DNA from: Odontocerum albicorne
Taxonomy: Eukaryota; Arthropoda; Insecta; Trichoptera; Odontoceridae
Assembly (NCBI GenBank): GCA_949825065.1
Contig: OX463849.1
Coordinates: forward strand, 42,963,234 to 43,027,233
Reading direction: 5' to 3'
Length of the DNA stretch: 64,000 nucleotides
Shown here: positions 44,637 to 57,400 of the stretch, piece by piece
How the letters are laid out: each line of letters opens with the position of its first letter
Numbering within the stretch: position 1 is the stretch's first letter
Notes under the pieces: generated by a model
Databases searched by the model: none
Told to the model about the DNA's origin: nothing
Seen by the model: only the letters and a program-made list of their open reading frames with translations
Program-made: the position numbers and the translations under genes

Positions 44637-44800
44637 GACGTCGGTTTTCGATAGTTATAGTTTCTCAGCAATCTCTCGTGTCTTATAATGCTGATTATTC
44701 TCGATCGAAGACTTGATTTGGTCGTCATCAGTGGTAGTCGGCCTTTCAGAGTGGACACTATCTTTGAGTGTCGTATCACCATTACTAAAACTGGAAGTCA
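44600..44800 (-). pseudogene. mariner transposase HTH fragment
   Basis: The minus-strand frame gives NGDTTLKDSVHSERPTTTDD, then SIENNQHYKTREIAEKL, a stop, LSKTDVHEVLG. This is the mariner linker and second HTH (S-G-D-x-x-x-x-D-x-x-R-S-G-R-P ... T-x-R-E-I-A-E-x-L-x-x-S-x-x-x-V-H-x-x-L). It differs in sequence from the mariners at 40, 46, 54 and 61 kb. Terminal repeats not found. Confidence 0.7.
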
Positions 44801-45838
44801 TGTAAGTTTTATTGAAAGTTTTTCATCTTTGATGATGTTGTTGAAATGTTTATACAGGTTTAAAAACGTCGGTTACATAACTTTGGAAAATTATTTAAAA
44901 CTACTGTACAATAGTCGGGAGAGTGCTCGAACACGTTTAATGAATAGTGTATGTTTTACTTTAAAACTTAATTTGCATGAAATAAGTGTTTTTCTGTTAC
45001 TTGTAAGCTCAAAGTGAGAAATCGCGTACTCGAGAAGATATATTGAGGAAACGACTCGAAATAATGCTGAAAGAGCTATTTAATATTCTATTTTTTATGT
45101 TGCAAAATACTGTTTAGTATCGTTGTAACATTCTCAAAACAGGCACCGGAAATAATTAACACACACGCATGCATAATAATTTACATACATCTTGTTAGGA
45201 TTATCAAAAAATATGCTAAAATGGAATCTGCCCGAAGATAGTAGCAAATTGAGCGTCTCCGATCGAATGTTTATCTGTGAATAATCATATGTGAACAATT
45301 ATGATTGTTCGTTTTCTTAAGGGCAACAGCATGAATTAAATTAACTAGTAAGATATATGGGCTGTTACTGTAGTTTATTTAGACACTTTATTGTTAAGTA
45401 TAAAATTGGTGTGTTTATTGCCATGTGGCAATCTCGTCCAACCAACGAAATAAAAGTTACGCAGGTTCGTGCCAATTGCTGTATGGAAGGTTATAACGAT
45501 ATTTTTAACCTAAAAAAACAAACAATATATAAAGTTACATTTAATATTTGCAAATTCCACCAAAAGGAGGAAAATACAAGAAAATAGGAGCTATGGAGAA
45601 ACACATTGATGTAATATTTTTTAAGTCGCTGTTTGAAGCACGCGAGCGTGATTGAGAGTCTTACAGCAACCAGTAACTGGTTCCTGAGTCGCGACTCCAT
45701 GGACAGTAAAGGACGAAATGAAGAAGGAGGAGCGATGAACTGGAAATGCCAAATGGCAATCTCTTTTTGATTGTAGCGCAAGCCTATGATTTATATTTCT
45801 CAGAGGAATTTGCTTTACGTTTGTATGTAGAAGGGAAA
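44801..45838. other. Unrecognised, with a SINE A tail
   Basis: GTTTATTGCCATGTGGCAAT then CTCGTCCAACCAACG at about 45411-45445 matches the tail of SINE A (minus orientation) without a head. Frames at 44688-45017 and 45491-45781 are not recognised. Confidence 0.45.
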
Positions 45839-46288
45839 CCGGAAAGTAACGTTTTTTAGTAAAAAAAAATATAGTATTTTATTTTTTAATCAATTATATA
45901 ATCGTCATTGGTATCAATTACGGTTGCCCATCTTGAAATATATTTTTCAATACCCTCTTTATGAAAGGAAATTGTAATGGGAATCAGATGGCACAATATC
46001 AGGTGAATAGGACGGATGGGGTAAAACTTCCCATTTCTGTGTGTTTCGCTGAATGTGTTCTCGCATTGTCATGCTTTGTTCCCCTTGCTAAATTTATACA
46101 GCATATTAAGCCGAATGTGACCCTCTTCCGGTTCCATGTTCCTCATTTTATTTAGGCTAAATCTGAAAAAAATCTTTTTCAAAATTCAATAAACAATAGC
46201 TAATTAATTGCTAAAGACACTTAGTTCACCTGGATGAACATAAACACTCAATACATTACATCACAAATTATCCAAAATTACTTTCCGG
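45839..46288 (-). mobile_element. mariner, internally deleted, 450 bp
   Basis: CCGGAAAGTAAC on the left is inverted on the right (TTACTTTCCGG), with TA next to the right end (46289). The minus strand encodes MRNMEPEEGHIRLNMLYKFS then KGNKA, a mariner N-terminus, followed after a junction by WEVLPHPSYSPDIVPSDSHY, the segment with the third catalytic Asp. The middle, with the first two Asp, is gone, and the two parts lie in different frames. Confidence 0.7.
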
Positions 46289-46918
46289 TACCCCATACTA
46301 TTTTTAACACTTTCTTCTAAAACACTTCGACTATTATCAGGTCAATATACTGAACCGGCAACACCTTATACTTATTTATTATGTATATAAAAAAGGCATG
46401 GTCTGTTAAACATATTAATACTTGAGAAATAAATCAAGCTGTTTGATTCCCGGAATCTTCCCATTAAAGGATGATAATACAAGTTCACGTGGAAATTGTA
46501 ATATTTTATGCACGGCTGCACTCTTTTTTTAGCTTTATTGCAGATGTTTCGCTATAAAACATTTTAACAGCGCTCCTAGTTCCCATCATTCTTTTGATTC
46601 AGACTTTTAATACATAATTATGCTTAAAAAAACCATAATTTCGTTGACCTAGTATATAATTTAGATAATTTTATTACTTCATTAAATTAAGTGGTGTTTG
46701 TATGTCAATTATAATTATTTTAATACTAAAATGAAAATTTATACGCCCTTGCTTGAGTCGAATCCACTATTACTGAAATATGACTAAAAAGAATGTAAGG
46801 ATAGGAAGGTGGTGGTTGCAGAAAATTAAATAAGGTACTTCCCCGCATTTGCATATGTTAAGAAAAACATATTTGGTAAGAAAACCGCAGAAAATTTACC
46901 AAGAGAAGACGATCTACG
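46289..46918. other. No gene recognised
   Basis: AT-rich, no structure noted. Confidence 0.4.
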
Positions 46919-47110
46919 ACCTTCGTGGCCTAGTTAGAAAGACGACAGTTTTTCAACCCTATGATTAAGGGTTTGATTCCCTTTGGTACCCAGATAAAAA
47001 AAAGGATTTCATTCTGGTTTTCCTTTCAGACATCTTTAACATATTTCTGTGTAGTTGCAAGAGGTTGCTTGATGGCGAAACGTCCACCAGGGTGTACTGA
47101 ATACGACAGT
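46919..47110 (+). repeat. tRNA-derived SINE 'A'
   Basis: CTTCGTGGCCTAGTTAGAAA (A box), GACGACAGTTTTTCAACCC, then AAGGG-TTTGATT-CCCTT, a perfect T-arm (about 46966). The tail TAACATATTTCTGTGTAGTT and GCAAGAGGTTGC then AGGGTGTACTGAATAC is the reverse of the 24.5-kb tail. Confidence 0.7.
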
Positions 47111-47264
47111 GTAATAGAATGATAAATAAACTTCGGTAGGTCTTCCGATTTGTGATATTTCTGTATTGTTCATACATGATTATAAATTTTAATAACACCT
47201 CCTAAAAAGGCTTGTTTTCAAGTGTTTCCTGAAGCTACACACGTTTTCCATTTCTCTTACACTT

Positions 47265-47890
47265 AGCACAGAGAGACGCGGAAGCGAAACGAAAACGGAC
47301 CGTTCCATACGGTTCAATTTCGTATCACTTTCGCGTAGTACGCCTTTCTGAACGGTAGACCGGATGCGAACCGAATCTACCCCATTTTGATGTTAGACAT
47401 ACGCTATACAGTCACGTTAAGCTTAAATCTAGCCGATTTATAATATAAAATAGCACATCATGTGTAGTGACAATGGTTCTGATGCTGAAGAACATGCCGA
47501 AGATGAAACTTTGTTATCCAACGTCTCCTTAAAATTATTGTTATAGTCACTGTGACTCATATCGTATAAAAATGCTCGTTCTCTTACAGTGAAAATCAAT
47601 TTTTCTGTTAAATTATCCATTTTAAATTCATTTTGGATTTCAAAACACGAACGAAACTGCGAAAATCTATCGACACGTACGAACTTATCGCGGACGCCCG
47701 GCGAACTGAATTCGTTCCGCTTTCGTTCCGCGTGATGTGTGTGATGAGTTATTAAAAGACATGATAGGCAGAGTTTCGCTTTTCGCTAGCGTTTCGTGTC
47801 GGTCTGCTTCCTATTCGCTTTCGCTGCAGTTTGCTAACGGCGTTAGAAGCACGCCGTTTTCGTCAATGGACCAGCAACGGCAAAAGCTAA
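47265..47890 (-). mobile_element. Non-autonomous element with MADF exon and TTTCGC motifs
   Basis: Short, imperfect inverted ends share CGAAAACGG (about 47295 and, reversed, 47855). Many copies of GCGAA/TTCGC or GAACG/CGTTC line both sides (for example TTCGTTCCGCTTTCGTTCCG near 47712 and GTTTCGCTTTTCGCTAGCGT near 47774). The middle carries the start of a MADF domain. MADF genes are typical of PIF/Harbinger elements, which would fit, but target duplication could not be fixed. Confidence 0.55.
47438..47620 (-). pseudogene. MADF-domain N-terminus
   Basis: From ATG at 47620: MDNLTEKLIFTVRERAFLYD then MSHSDYNNNFKETLDNK. L-I-x-x-V-x-x-R-x-x-L-Y-D-x-x-x-x-x-Y is the opening of the MADF (Myb/SANT-like) DNA-binding domain. 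After about 37 residues the match ends, so two thirds of the domain are missing. Confidence 0.6.
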
Positions 47891-48968
47891 TAAAATACAA
47901 AATATGAGAGATATTAGTGCTAGATATTATTATATATTTACTTTTCAATAGTACTGTGTTAAGGAAAATTGATAGATTGTAGAAATTAGCACGAGTTTCC
48001 TGTTAACCAAACAATAAGGAAGATACATTTAATTTCTTGATCAATGAACATTTACTTTGAAACTCCTTTAATGAAACCACAGTGAGTACATTTGCATGGA
48101 TGATTATCTATATTTGATACACAGGATATGAGGTAATCATAAGGAAGATATGGTTAAAATTCACTGACGAATCGTTAAATCTTTTATGACTTTTACTCTT
48201 TTATTGCTAGATATCACCAATGAAAATAAATTATTACATGTCATTGTTTCTTAGAAACTGGTGTTTAAGTAAAATCTATGGAGGAGATTATTGGTGGTTC
48301 GGAATACAAGGGAAGGTGAGATGAACAAAGGATCTGTATTGATGTAGACAAAACGCAAGTGGTGAACATAAATGGGGAATCTTAGAGATATTTTCATTTG
48401 GCCTATACCAAAATGGAATAATAGTTTGCTTGTTCATGTATGGTGTTAATTGAATTAATATTTTATGTCGTTTTAAAGGTTATTGACAATAAATAAATTT
48501 AATGTAATAGAGAGAAAAATTTCTGTCGACGGAAGTAAGAGTGATATATGAACGAGACATGCAACCTTGAAACATGTTTGATACGCATTTACATAAATGG
48601 ATTTTGTTTTATATGTTTTTTTCGTTTCCACTTTTCATAACCTTTTTCTTTCATTTTACGATGTTTCTCAATATCTGTTTGAAAACGAAGGGAATGCGAT
48701 ACAACATTGACTAATATATGATATGTTATGACTGATCACACCGATTACTTTAGTAAATTCGAGTTAATGCGTTGATATTTTTTAAATCTATGATGCTTAA
48801 TCGCGTGTCTAGCATCATCACAAATTAGTTTTTAAGTAATCGATTAAGATATATTTATAATGCACAATAACAAATTATGTTTTCTTGAGAATAATCTAAT
48901 TGCAATTAAGTTGTAAGCTTCAAGTAAAATTTAAAGTAAGCATATTCTACTTATTCTATGTTTCATTG
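47891..48968. other. No gene recognised
   Basis: AT-rich, no structure noted. Confidence 0.4.
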
Positions 48969-49210
48969 GAATTTGTTTAGTAAAACACTGTTTTTTTCCA
49001 CTTAACATGCTCGTAGTGGTATAACCCTACCGGTTTTAAGATGTTTACCTCATCATTAGGGGAGCACATACAGACCTCCTTGATGATGAGTTGAAAACTT
49101 CGAATTCGGTAGGTTTGTACCGCCATGTTAAATGAAAAAAAAAACAGTGTTTTATTAAACAAATTACAATGTTTTTAAACCTCCTCAGTGTTAATGCCTT
49201 AACTATAAAT
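48969..49210 (+). mobile_element. Fold-back MITE 'C', copy 3 with long interior
   Basis: GAATTTGTTTAGTAAAACAC+TGTTTTTTTCC at 48969 is inverted at 49139-49168. Inside, each arm holds a mini-hairpin (TACCGGTTTTAAGATG on the left, CGGTAGGTTTGTACCG on the right), and both have TCATCATTAGG/TTGATGATGAG and TTTTC/GAAAAC runs. The shared flank ATGTTTTTAAACCTCCTCAG then TGTTAATGCCTTAACTATAA follows. Confidence 0.75.
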
Positions 49211-50124
49211 AATATATTTTGGTTTCATCTTAACGTGTTTTCATTCCTTCGTATGTGTTTTATTACTCATGATTGCTAAATTACAGCATCTTAGAAATGC
49301 AGTTGCATCTCTTGGAGACCTTTTTAAAGGAACCACGTATATGAAAGCCTTCAAATATATACACAATTGAGCACATAGCTATAAACCATAACTCTTTTGA
49401 AATATTTCATATTCGCGTAGCGTATTCTTGAAAATTCGGTTATATAAGATCAGTTTAGGATATTTTTGTAACATTTCTTTGAAGCATTTTTTGTTAAAGC
49501 TAAATTTATATTTTTATCTATTTCATTGACTTTAAAGTAAATTGTTTTCTTCGATAAATCCCATATCCCTGAGGTAGTTGCTCAAGCTCTATGCACTTGA
49601 CATGACTTGATAAACCTTTTTTCGTAACTCTCTTAGGATCTCCCGAGATGCCCAAATCGCCTCAACGCTTCTTGGCTGTTTTTATCTCGAGTCATAAAAG
49701 GCTTTCTTCGGTTGTAAATAAGGAACGTGTTCCTACGTACACTTATTTTTTTCTAGAGAGTAAAAAAATCTTGCCAAATATTTTAGTTTATTTAGTAACA
49801 TTTTTTTTATTAAAGTATTTTGCATGATATAATATGTTTAATTAATAGTAATAAATTAATTGACCTTATTCCCATATTCCGCCTCGATTAGGTGTCGAGT
49901 ATATATTGTATAATTTGCATTTATATTTTAATACAAATAAGCTTAAATTAAACGAACGCATGAAAGGTTTCATGGCACATATTTTGCCTCACATGTTCCT
50001 CCATATGACACAAGATAGGGTATTCTTTGCAATCTCTTTTCCTGCACAAAAAAAACATCGTTTTTTTAAATGGGTGTCTTGAGCGAGATGATTTATCTAC
50101 ATTGAAATTATTTAAGTTTTTTAA
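49211..50124. other. No gene recognised
   Basis: AT-rich. TGAGGTAGT at about 49570 resembles a let-7 seed but has no hairpin (see rejected). Confidence 0.4.
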
Positions 50125-50350
50125 TTTATTAATTTATTTAACACTTTTATGCAAATAAATCTGGCGAATGTATTGCTTTAAGTAAATTTCTTCCAAACAA
50201 TAAAATTTTGTTTTATAATTATTTTTAGTATCCGTGCCTGTGTCTTTTACTTAGTTTATGAAAACAATATTTGGGAAAGAGTAACAATTTTTTTTTAAGA
50301 AAAATAGAGATTAGAATATAAATTGTATGGGAGTTAAGAACGAGAAATAT
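50125..50350. repeat. Dispersed repeat 'D', copy 1
   Basis: AACACTTTTATGCAAATAAA, TTTCTTCCAAACAATAAAAT, then TGAAAACAATATTTGGGAAA and TGTATGGGAGTTAAGAACGA match 62540-62790. Its TTTCTTCCAA part resembles the SINE A tail, so D may be a SINE relative. Confidence 0.7.
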
Positions 50351-52259
50351 TTTCACATGACTGATGCTACTTTATTTAATTCTTAAACAGCATGTTTAGT
50401 CGAGTGAACCGTAAAACATGATGTTAGGAATTTCGTATTTAATCTTTAATTAAAATTTGAAATATGTAATTTAGTTTACAACTTCTTTTTCCGATGGTTG
50501 AGTTCCTCTTATTACAGATAATCGCTTGTATGCGGGAACAGTCTAAAGAGAAGCTCATTTTCAAAGAGCTAAAAATATCCATTACTTAGTAATTTATTTT
50601 TGAAGTGACTTCTCCAGTTTTTCCCTAGGCAGTGATTCCTTTTCCGTGCTCAGTTATTTCAGAGAATGAAAATATGTTAACTCATTGTAATTATAAAGGG
50701 GGTTAAAAATGCTAAAAAATAGTTAAAAGATTCTTCTTTCGGACCGATATCTTTTTTTAACCAGCTTGTTTTTTATTTAATACCTTTAGTGTTTTCTTTT
50801 TCGATATAATGTTTTTTTTTTAAGTTTTTCTTGCACAATTCGGGGTAGGCACTGAATACAGATCTCCTCGCATTTCTACCCACACATTCAGTTCTTGCAT
50901 TGTCCCATACATGAGTATCTCGCCATACATGATATTCTGCTAATTATACTTCTTACTTGTCCCTTAGTTAAAATTTCTCCCAACTATAGTTTTGAAAACT
51001 TTTTCTTCTGTCTACGTATTCGTTTTCCATTTATTTTAGACATATATATTTATTCTATAAGCTATGTAGGTCTTCCATTCCTAGTTGAATGAATCAAGTT
51101 AATTTAGTGAATTTTTTATTTGTTAACTGAATCAGAATTACTCCTATATACATAATTAACTACAATATAATGCTTTTTTAGCGTTAGACGATCACGGTTG
51201 ATTTTTAACCTTAAATAATAAATACAATATATTTAATCAAAATATAAAACCCACAGTACGTAAATTTTATAAAGAAAGATATTGTATAAACGAATTACTA
51301 TTTTAGAACTAGGTTATTTGAGTACTATTTTTTTTAACGCCGCGTCAATATTATTCGTATTTTATGGTTTGGTACTGTTTTTGAATAACAAAGTAACTGA
51401 CAAACTAATAGACAAAGTAACTATTTCTGTTACTTGAAGGATAATGACGAATTTAAAGATAATGAACGATCCTTTTGCTTTATTATTTTTACTTAATTGC
51501 CTCTCTTTCGTTTTCTCTCACATCGCATATATTTTTATATAAATAAGTTAACCCTTGATATTTTATAAATCGTGTAACACATACCCCGTACGTTTTTGTA
51601 GGAAACAATACGTCATTGTAATGGAGGAGGATTTCTAGGAAGTTATCAGTGGATTCAACACATGATCACTCTTCTTCAATCCCTCCTGTTGACTTTGAAA
51701 CATACTTTCTGCTAAATATATTTATATTCCACCTTCTGTATCATAATGTATTAGTTATCTGGCAAGGATTCAACACGTTCATATTAATTTTTAATGAAAA
51801 ATTTTGTGAGTTATTTGACTTAATTTCATTTTTACTTTATATTTTTTTAAGATTTTTTAAATCTTTTTTCAAACATTAAATAAAGTAGCCAGCCCAATGT
51901 TTTTTTTTTTAAATTTATAACCGAGTACCGAATTGTATGGTGAGCATTTATTGTATACATTTCTGACACATAAATATGTCAAAAATAAAAGAAAATTTTC
52001 ATCTACGACTGAGGACGTTAGAAAGCACTTATCAACTTATTTAAGTGACTTTCGAATATATTTTTTTAAATATGTTAACTTTTTTTTGTAATTGAAAATT
52101 CCAATATATTGAAGTTGGGATAAACCTGTACTGTGAATGAAAATTACAAACATACATATCACACCGTAACCTTTGTGGAAAAGCAGAGATAAGAGATCTC
52201 CAAACTTTTTATCCAAGCATACAAGTTTCGCCTCCTCTACATTAATATATTTCGTCATA
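50351..52259. other. No gene recognised
   Basis: AT-rich; frames at 50895-51092 and 51649-51879 are hydrophobic by composition and unrecognised. Confidence 0.4.
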
Positions 52260-52790
52260 ATATATTATTCATACTTCTCCCATTATCTTCTTTCATAATC
52301 TGATCTATTTGCTCCAGCCACATATGTTCCTCGGTTTAACTCTGAGTTTTATTCTCGCTTTAATATTCTTTGATTATTCATTCTTTCCACACGTCCAAAT
52401 CATCTAAGATGAAGTTACTTAAAAAATTAATTTATCCATGAGTTTATTTCTGATGCCTTCATTCGACCTCTTTTCAAACATTTACAATCTACAAATTATC
52501 TTTAGTGCACGCATCTCCATAGCATTAATTTCACCCTCATCCTTATTCTGCCAAGTTCAAGTTTTACTTCCATATGTCAAGGTGGCACCAACACACTTTT
52601 ATGCAAGACCATTTTTGCTACTGTTGATATTGCGCAGTTGTATATAAAATTAAGTGTTCCGTTTATCTTGTTCCTTGTCGCTATCCTTATTTTAATTTCC
52701 TTTTCAACTATCCCATCACACGTTAACATACTGCCCAGATAACATAACTCATCAACCAGCTCCAGTTTTTTAAAACAAATAAATATATTT
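52260..52790 (-). pseudogene. LINE family A, RT C-terminal region
   Basis: Minus-strand frames give LELVDELCYLGSMLTCDGIV then EKEIKIRIATRNKINGTLNF, AKMVLHKSVLVP, then LMLWRCVH and RFGRVERMNNQRILKRE-like pieces. It shows the L-x-x-V-D-E-x-C-Y-L-G-S motif lacking in other copies. Several frame changes. Confidence 0.75.
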
Positions 52791-54022
52791 ATTCTAATTT
52801 AATTAACACACCCTATATTATTATTGCTGCAAGTTGCAACAACATGATTTTCTCCATGCCTTAAGAGAATTAGTTCTATTTATTTAGAAAATATGAAAAA
52901 TATGACTCACCACATCAATGCTTTTGTATTTCAATAAAAAAATTATCATATTTTTCCCTTTTGTCACTAATAGAATTAGGGTTTCTATCCGCTCAGTTAC
53001 GAAGCAAATAAAGTCGAAAAAATAGGATGAAACTAGTAAAAAGACAAGATTTGATAAATCAAAGCAATTATTGAATTTAAATTTTTTACTTTTTGATTAT
53101 TATTTTTTCCCTAGCAGCTTTAAAATTTTATTTATTTCTACTTTATTTTAAGTTTCAATCACGTGTGTTTAATAAGAAAAGATAATCGATTTGAGTTCAT
53201 AAAGTTAATTCTAATTTCTTTCAAAACACATGATAATGCCAAATTTTAGGTTATGATCATATCTATGAAATAGGATTTAATTTATGCGAGATGAGATCAT
53301 CGTTTTTGTATTCGTAAAATGTGTAATTCTGGACGGGTCTGAAATACAGGATTTGGCCATAAATTTGGCAATAACTGTTGGTGGGGTGTGGCATAATGGA
53401 ATATGTAATAAAATATTACTAACCCAAGTGTTATTCCAGATACCGTAAATACGACCGAGAACTTTGTTTCACAATAAAAATTGATGGATTTAGCGTTTCC
53501 AGCCTTTCAATATCTCATTTTATTATCCAAAAGGTGGTTCTTATATACAATACATACTCGTACATCTGAAACGTCATATTTCATACAGTTTATTTACTTG
53601 CTTATTTTATAACGACTCGACTCGAATGATTTTTTCTTTAACATGTTTATGCGCTTATTGAGACGTCGATTCAATTATTTCTCTGCCAACTTTATGTTTG
53701 ATTCATTTTGCTTCTTTTTTAATTTTTGTCATTTTTTTTATAAGTCTGTAGTTACAGTTGGGATAAGTGCAAATTGATCCACGAGTAAGTTAGACACTAA
53801 GTTATTATTGATTGAATTATCATCAAATGAAAGTGTATTATTTCAACAACCGTATACAATGTAAGTGTTTAGAAATCGCCGATATTATACTATGTAGAAA
53901 CAGTTATACGTACTCTGGAGAACTTATTTATAGGTTATTATACATATAAATATTCATACAATTCCTTCACACATTGTTTTAATAAATCTTTAATAGTTTA
54001 GTCAGTATATCGGGTTGTAATA
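52791..54022. other. No gene recognised
   Basis: AT-rich, no structure noted. Confidence 0.4.
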
Positions 54023-54496
54023 CTACCTTGATCAAAACGTTTTAGGACCGGCCACCGTGTGACGCTGTCAGTCACCCGATTGGATTTTTTTTTTGTTAGT
54101 TTACCACATCTATCATTGACACTTCCCTCCAAACTTTAGCGTTATTGCTTGACATTTGTAAAAGTTACGCTGTACTGATTACATCTACCTTTGTGCGTGT
54201 TTTCGATTTTTTACAAGTTTGAAAATGACATCAACTGTGCATCAAAGAGTTTACATTAAATTTTGTGTGAAAAACGTATTTAACGGTCCGCAGATCTTGG
54301 AAATGTTGGAGAAGTGTTTTTAGGTGGCACGAACGCTTCAGATGTGGTCGGTCGAGGATGACGAACGCAGTGGTAGTCGAAAACCGATGAAAACATCGAT
54401 AAAATCATGGAAATGTTGGCCGAAAACCGCAAATTGACGATTAGAGAGCTGGCAGAGGATTTGAACATCGCTTATGGATCTTTTTGATCAAGGTAG
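54023..54496 (+). mobile_element. mariner, internally deleted, 474 bp
   Basis: CTACCTTGATCAAAACGTTT at the left is inverted at the right (TTTTTGATCAAGGTAG, to 54496). TA flanks both ends (54021-54022, 54497-54498). From 54225 it encodes MTSTVHQRVYIKFCVKN then GPQILEMLEKCF and a stop. Later frames give the second HTH (VEDDERSGSRKP; the bases after 54400 code for M-L-A-E-N-R-K-L-T-I-R-E-L-A-E-D-L-N-I-A-Y-G). The deletion joins this point straight to the right terminal repeat, removing all three catalytic Asp. Confidence 0.88.
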
Positions 54497-57400
54497 TATG
54501 TGCATTGGCGACAATTTCTCTTTGATTTACTTTACATCATTTTTACTGCCGAGCTTCTTAAATATATGGTGTTTTTTTTATATAAATCTAAATTTGTTAA
54601 ATAACTTTAAGAATGGTAACAAGTTTAAAATCCGTTTAGTGATTCTCAAGATTAGCTCATACAAGCAAAAAAAAGCATAAATTGGGACATTTCCATTGAG
54701 TATAGTAATGTTATATTATTCTACTTTAAATTATTAGTTCACTTTTTTAAATTCTACAATGATTATCATTATTTTAATCACATAGTTAAACGCCAAACAA
54801 AAACATTGAAAGTGTTACCACAATACTTCTCGAACAAGGACCAACCCTAGTAGATTCATATAATTTATAGTTTTTATGAAGTAGCATAGTATGAATCTTT
54901 ATGATTTTTTTTCTGGTGGTCTTCTTCTTGGTAATGTAAAAACTTTGATTTATATGTTTGCCACACTTTTCACCAACTTGTAAAATATATTTGATATGTT
55001 TATATGTTTATGTTTCACCATATAATATGTATTACGGTTGCCGATCTTCAAATAAATCTTTAAAGAACGAAATATTTACATAACTGTTTGTTTACAATTA
55101 ATAAGGATGTTATTAAAGAAAAAACCGTCACCGTATTACAGGATAAAGATCAAACATGTTGAATTATTTCAAAGAACTTTTTAAAAATGAATACCTCAAA
55201 ATTCTTGAAATAAATGAGGTTTCATCTTTATTTTGTTGTTAATTGATATCAAATTCTAAATAAGTTCCCTTGAAACAGCTAAGGTACTTCTTATTAATGA
55301 CCACTATTATTTTTCTTAATTTGAAAAGGCATACCAAAAATAATAATTAAGACAGAGAGTTCTAGTTAATAAAGCTTTCTGAAAGATTATAAAATGATTA
55401 CGTTTTCCTTCTGAGTGGAACTGTGCGAAGCGGGGCCACTTCCCACCTCGCCTTTACGAAGTGGTGACGGCCCACGTATTAATCAGGGCTATGCCGTTTA
55501 TATACCACGTTTTAATATCAAAGTTATTGTTTCAGACGGCCTTATTAATGGCCAAACATTTATACGTTACACCAATGGCTTTGGGAGGGAGAAACTGTTT
55601 CATTTTTGCTGCTGAAATATTGATCCAGAAAAGAAGTGTTGTCCTTACAAGTATAGTTCTAAATCCCCGTCGAGTTTCACTAACATGAGAATTAAAAAAA
55701 AAATAAGTGATTGTCATTATTTTTCTTTTCTTGCTTGACTTAGTGATTATGAGAAGCACATTGCAATCAGTCTCGCAAGCCTTTCGGTTCATTGCAGCAT
55801 CACACCATTTATCTTGAAGGGCTTCAACATTACTCGCATAACTTTTTCTTTATTGTCAACCTACGAGTATCGCATACGTTGGGGATCAATTTGTCTCTTG
55901 GCGGCCTCTTATTTACTGAAAATAATGCATCAAGTTAAACGACCTGTATTTTTCCACGTTTTTTCGTTATGTAAATTTGTTTGTACAGTTTATCCTCAAG
56001 TTGATGATTTGCTCGGAGTGTCGGTCCGATTTACGGACACCTTACTCCTTCATCTGGTGCGTTAGAACGGGCTTGATATGTTTGTTAGGAAATTTGGGTG
56101 GTGATGTGTTAAGATTTTTTTTTTTGTACAGTTTTCCGGAAGTTTTATTTAAACGAAATTTCGTTATGTTGTGTGATTCAAATATGTTTATAAATATAAT
56201 TTGACCAATATTGATTTTACCCATGAACAACTTCTAACTTTTCAAGTGTATCTATGAATACTTGTAAGAAATTATCGTTATGCGAGACTTTTACCGCCTT
56301 TTTAGTAGAATAACTAATTGTTAAGAAAAAAACTTCCCTTTGTGTTGGGAAAATGTTCAGTGTTAAGCGCTACAAATGTTGTTTAATGCCTACGTCTCGC
56401 TTATTGCCGGAGAAATACATTTCCCCAAATTGGGAAATGAAGACATTAACAACTCCTGCATTTTAATTATAATTGTTTTTGCGTTGTTTAACATCGGGGG
56501 GCCAAGATAAAGCTGCTCGAAATTACCATATTTTTATAATCCATTTGAAAAAGTAAACTCGCTTAGTTAACTTTGTTCAAATCGTTCTTTGGTGAACTAG
56601 AAAAAAAACCGTAAGTTTATAAGTTTATCGATTCAGCATTTTTTTCTTGATTTTTTTACCGGAATATTTTAGTTCAATGAACGATTAACCTTTTAGTGTA
56701 CAGATTTCTTTTTTTCTTTAATCTTTGTTTTTTTTAATATCAATGAATATTTTTAAGAACAAACGAAAAACACCAAATTATTGAGACTTCAAATGAGGGT
56801 CTCAGTATAAAGAAAGGTGGTTCTTTTTTTAAGATTTGTTGGTAATTGTTAATAATTTCAAATAAATATATGATTTGGCTTTCCCCAGTAAAATAAGACG
56901 AATATATATGGTTATTAAACAGAGGTTTGTATGTAGAATATCAAAGGCAACCTTGTTTTGTAATGGACGACTCAGTGTCCGAAGGCTTTCTAAATAAGGG
57001 CTCTCGGTCATGTTCTTTTAAATACCCGCATCAACAGTGCGGATATGAAGAGTCGAGTATCATACGAGAGAAAAAAAGGTTTAATTGTTTCTTATGGCTA
57101 TTTCAGCTACGTCCAAGCTTCCTTGGTTCACTCGGCCCTCGGTTATGTAAATATTGTAGTATACATTTTTCGTTTTTCTTCTAGCATCACTTTAATTTTC
57201 CATAAACCTTCGTACCTTATGTTTTCGTATTTCGTTTTTCCATTGCCTCTGTTGTCGCCTTGATATATTTTTCCTCTAGGATACAACTGAATAACCTCAT
57301 TCGAATCACCACCCTTTTAAATGAATATCAAATTGCGATGACCTTTGTTTAAAGTCACCTTTGTAATTCAGGAGTTTCTACGTAATTACTTCCATTTTTC

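Noticed and set aside
49560..49620. TGAGGTAGT, like a let-7 seed
   Set aside because: The following bases do not match let-7 and no complementary arm lies nearby.
53755..53790. GGGATAAGTGCAAATTGATC, similar to the pogo end motif
   Set aside because: Only partial match, no inverted partner nearby.
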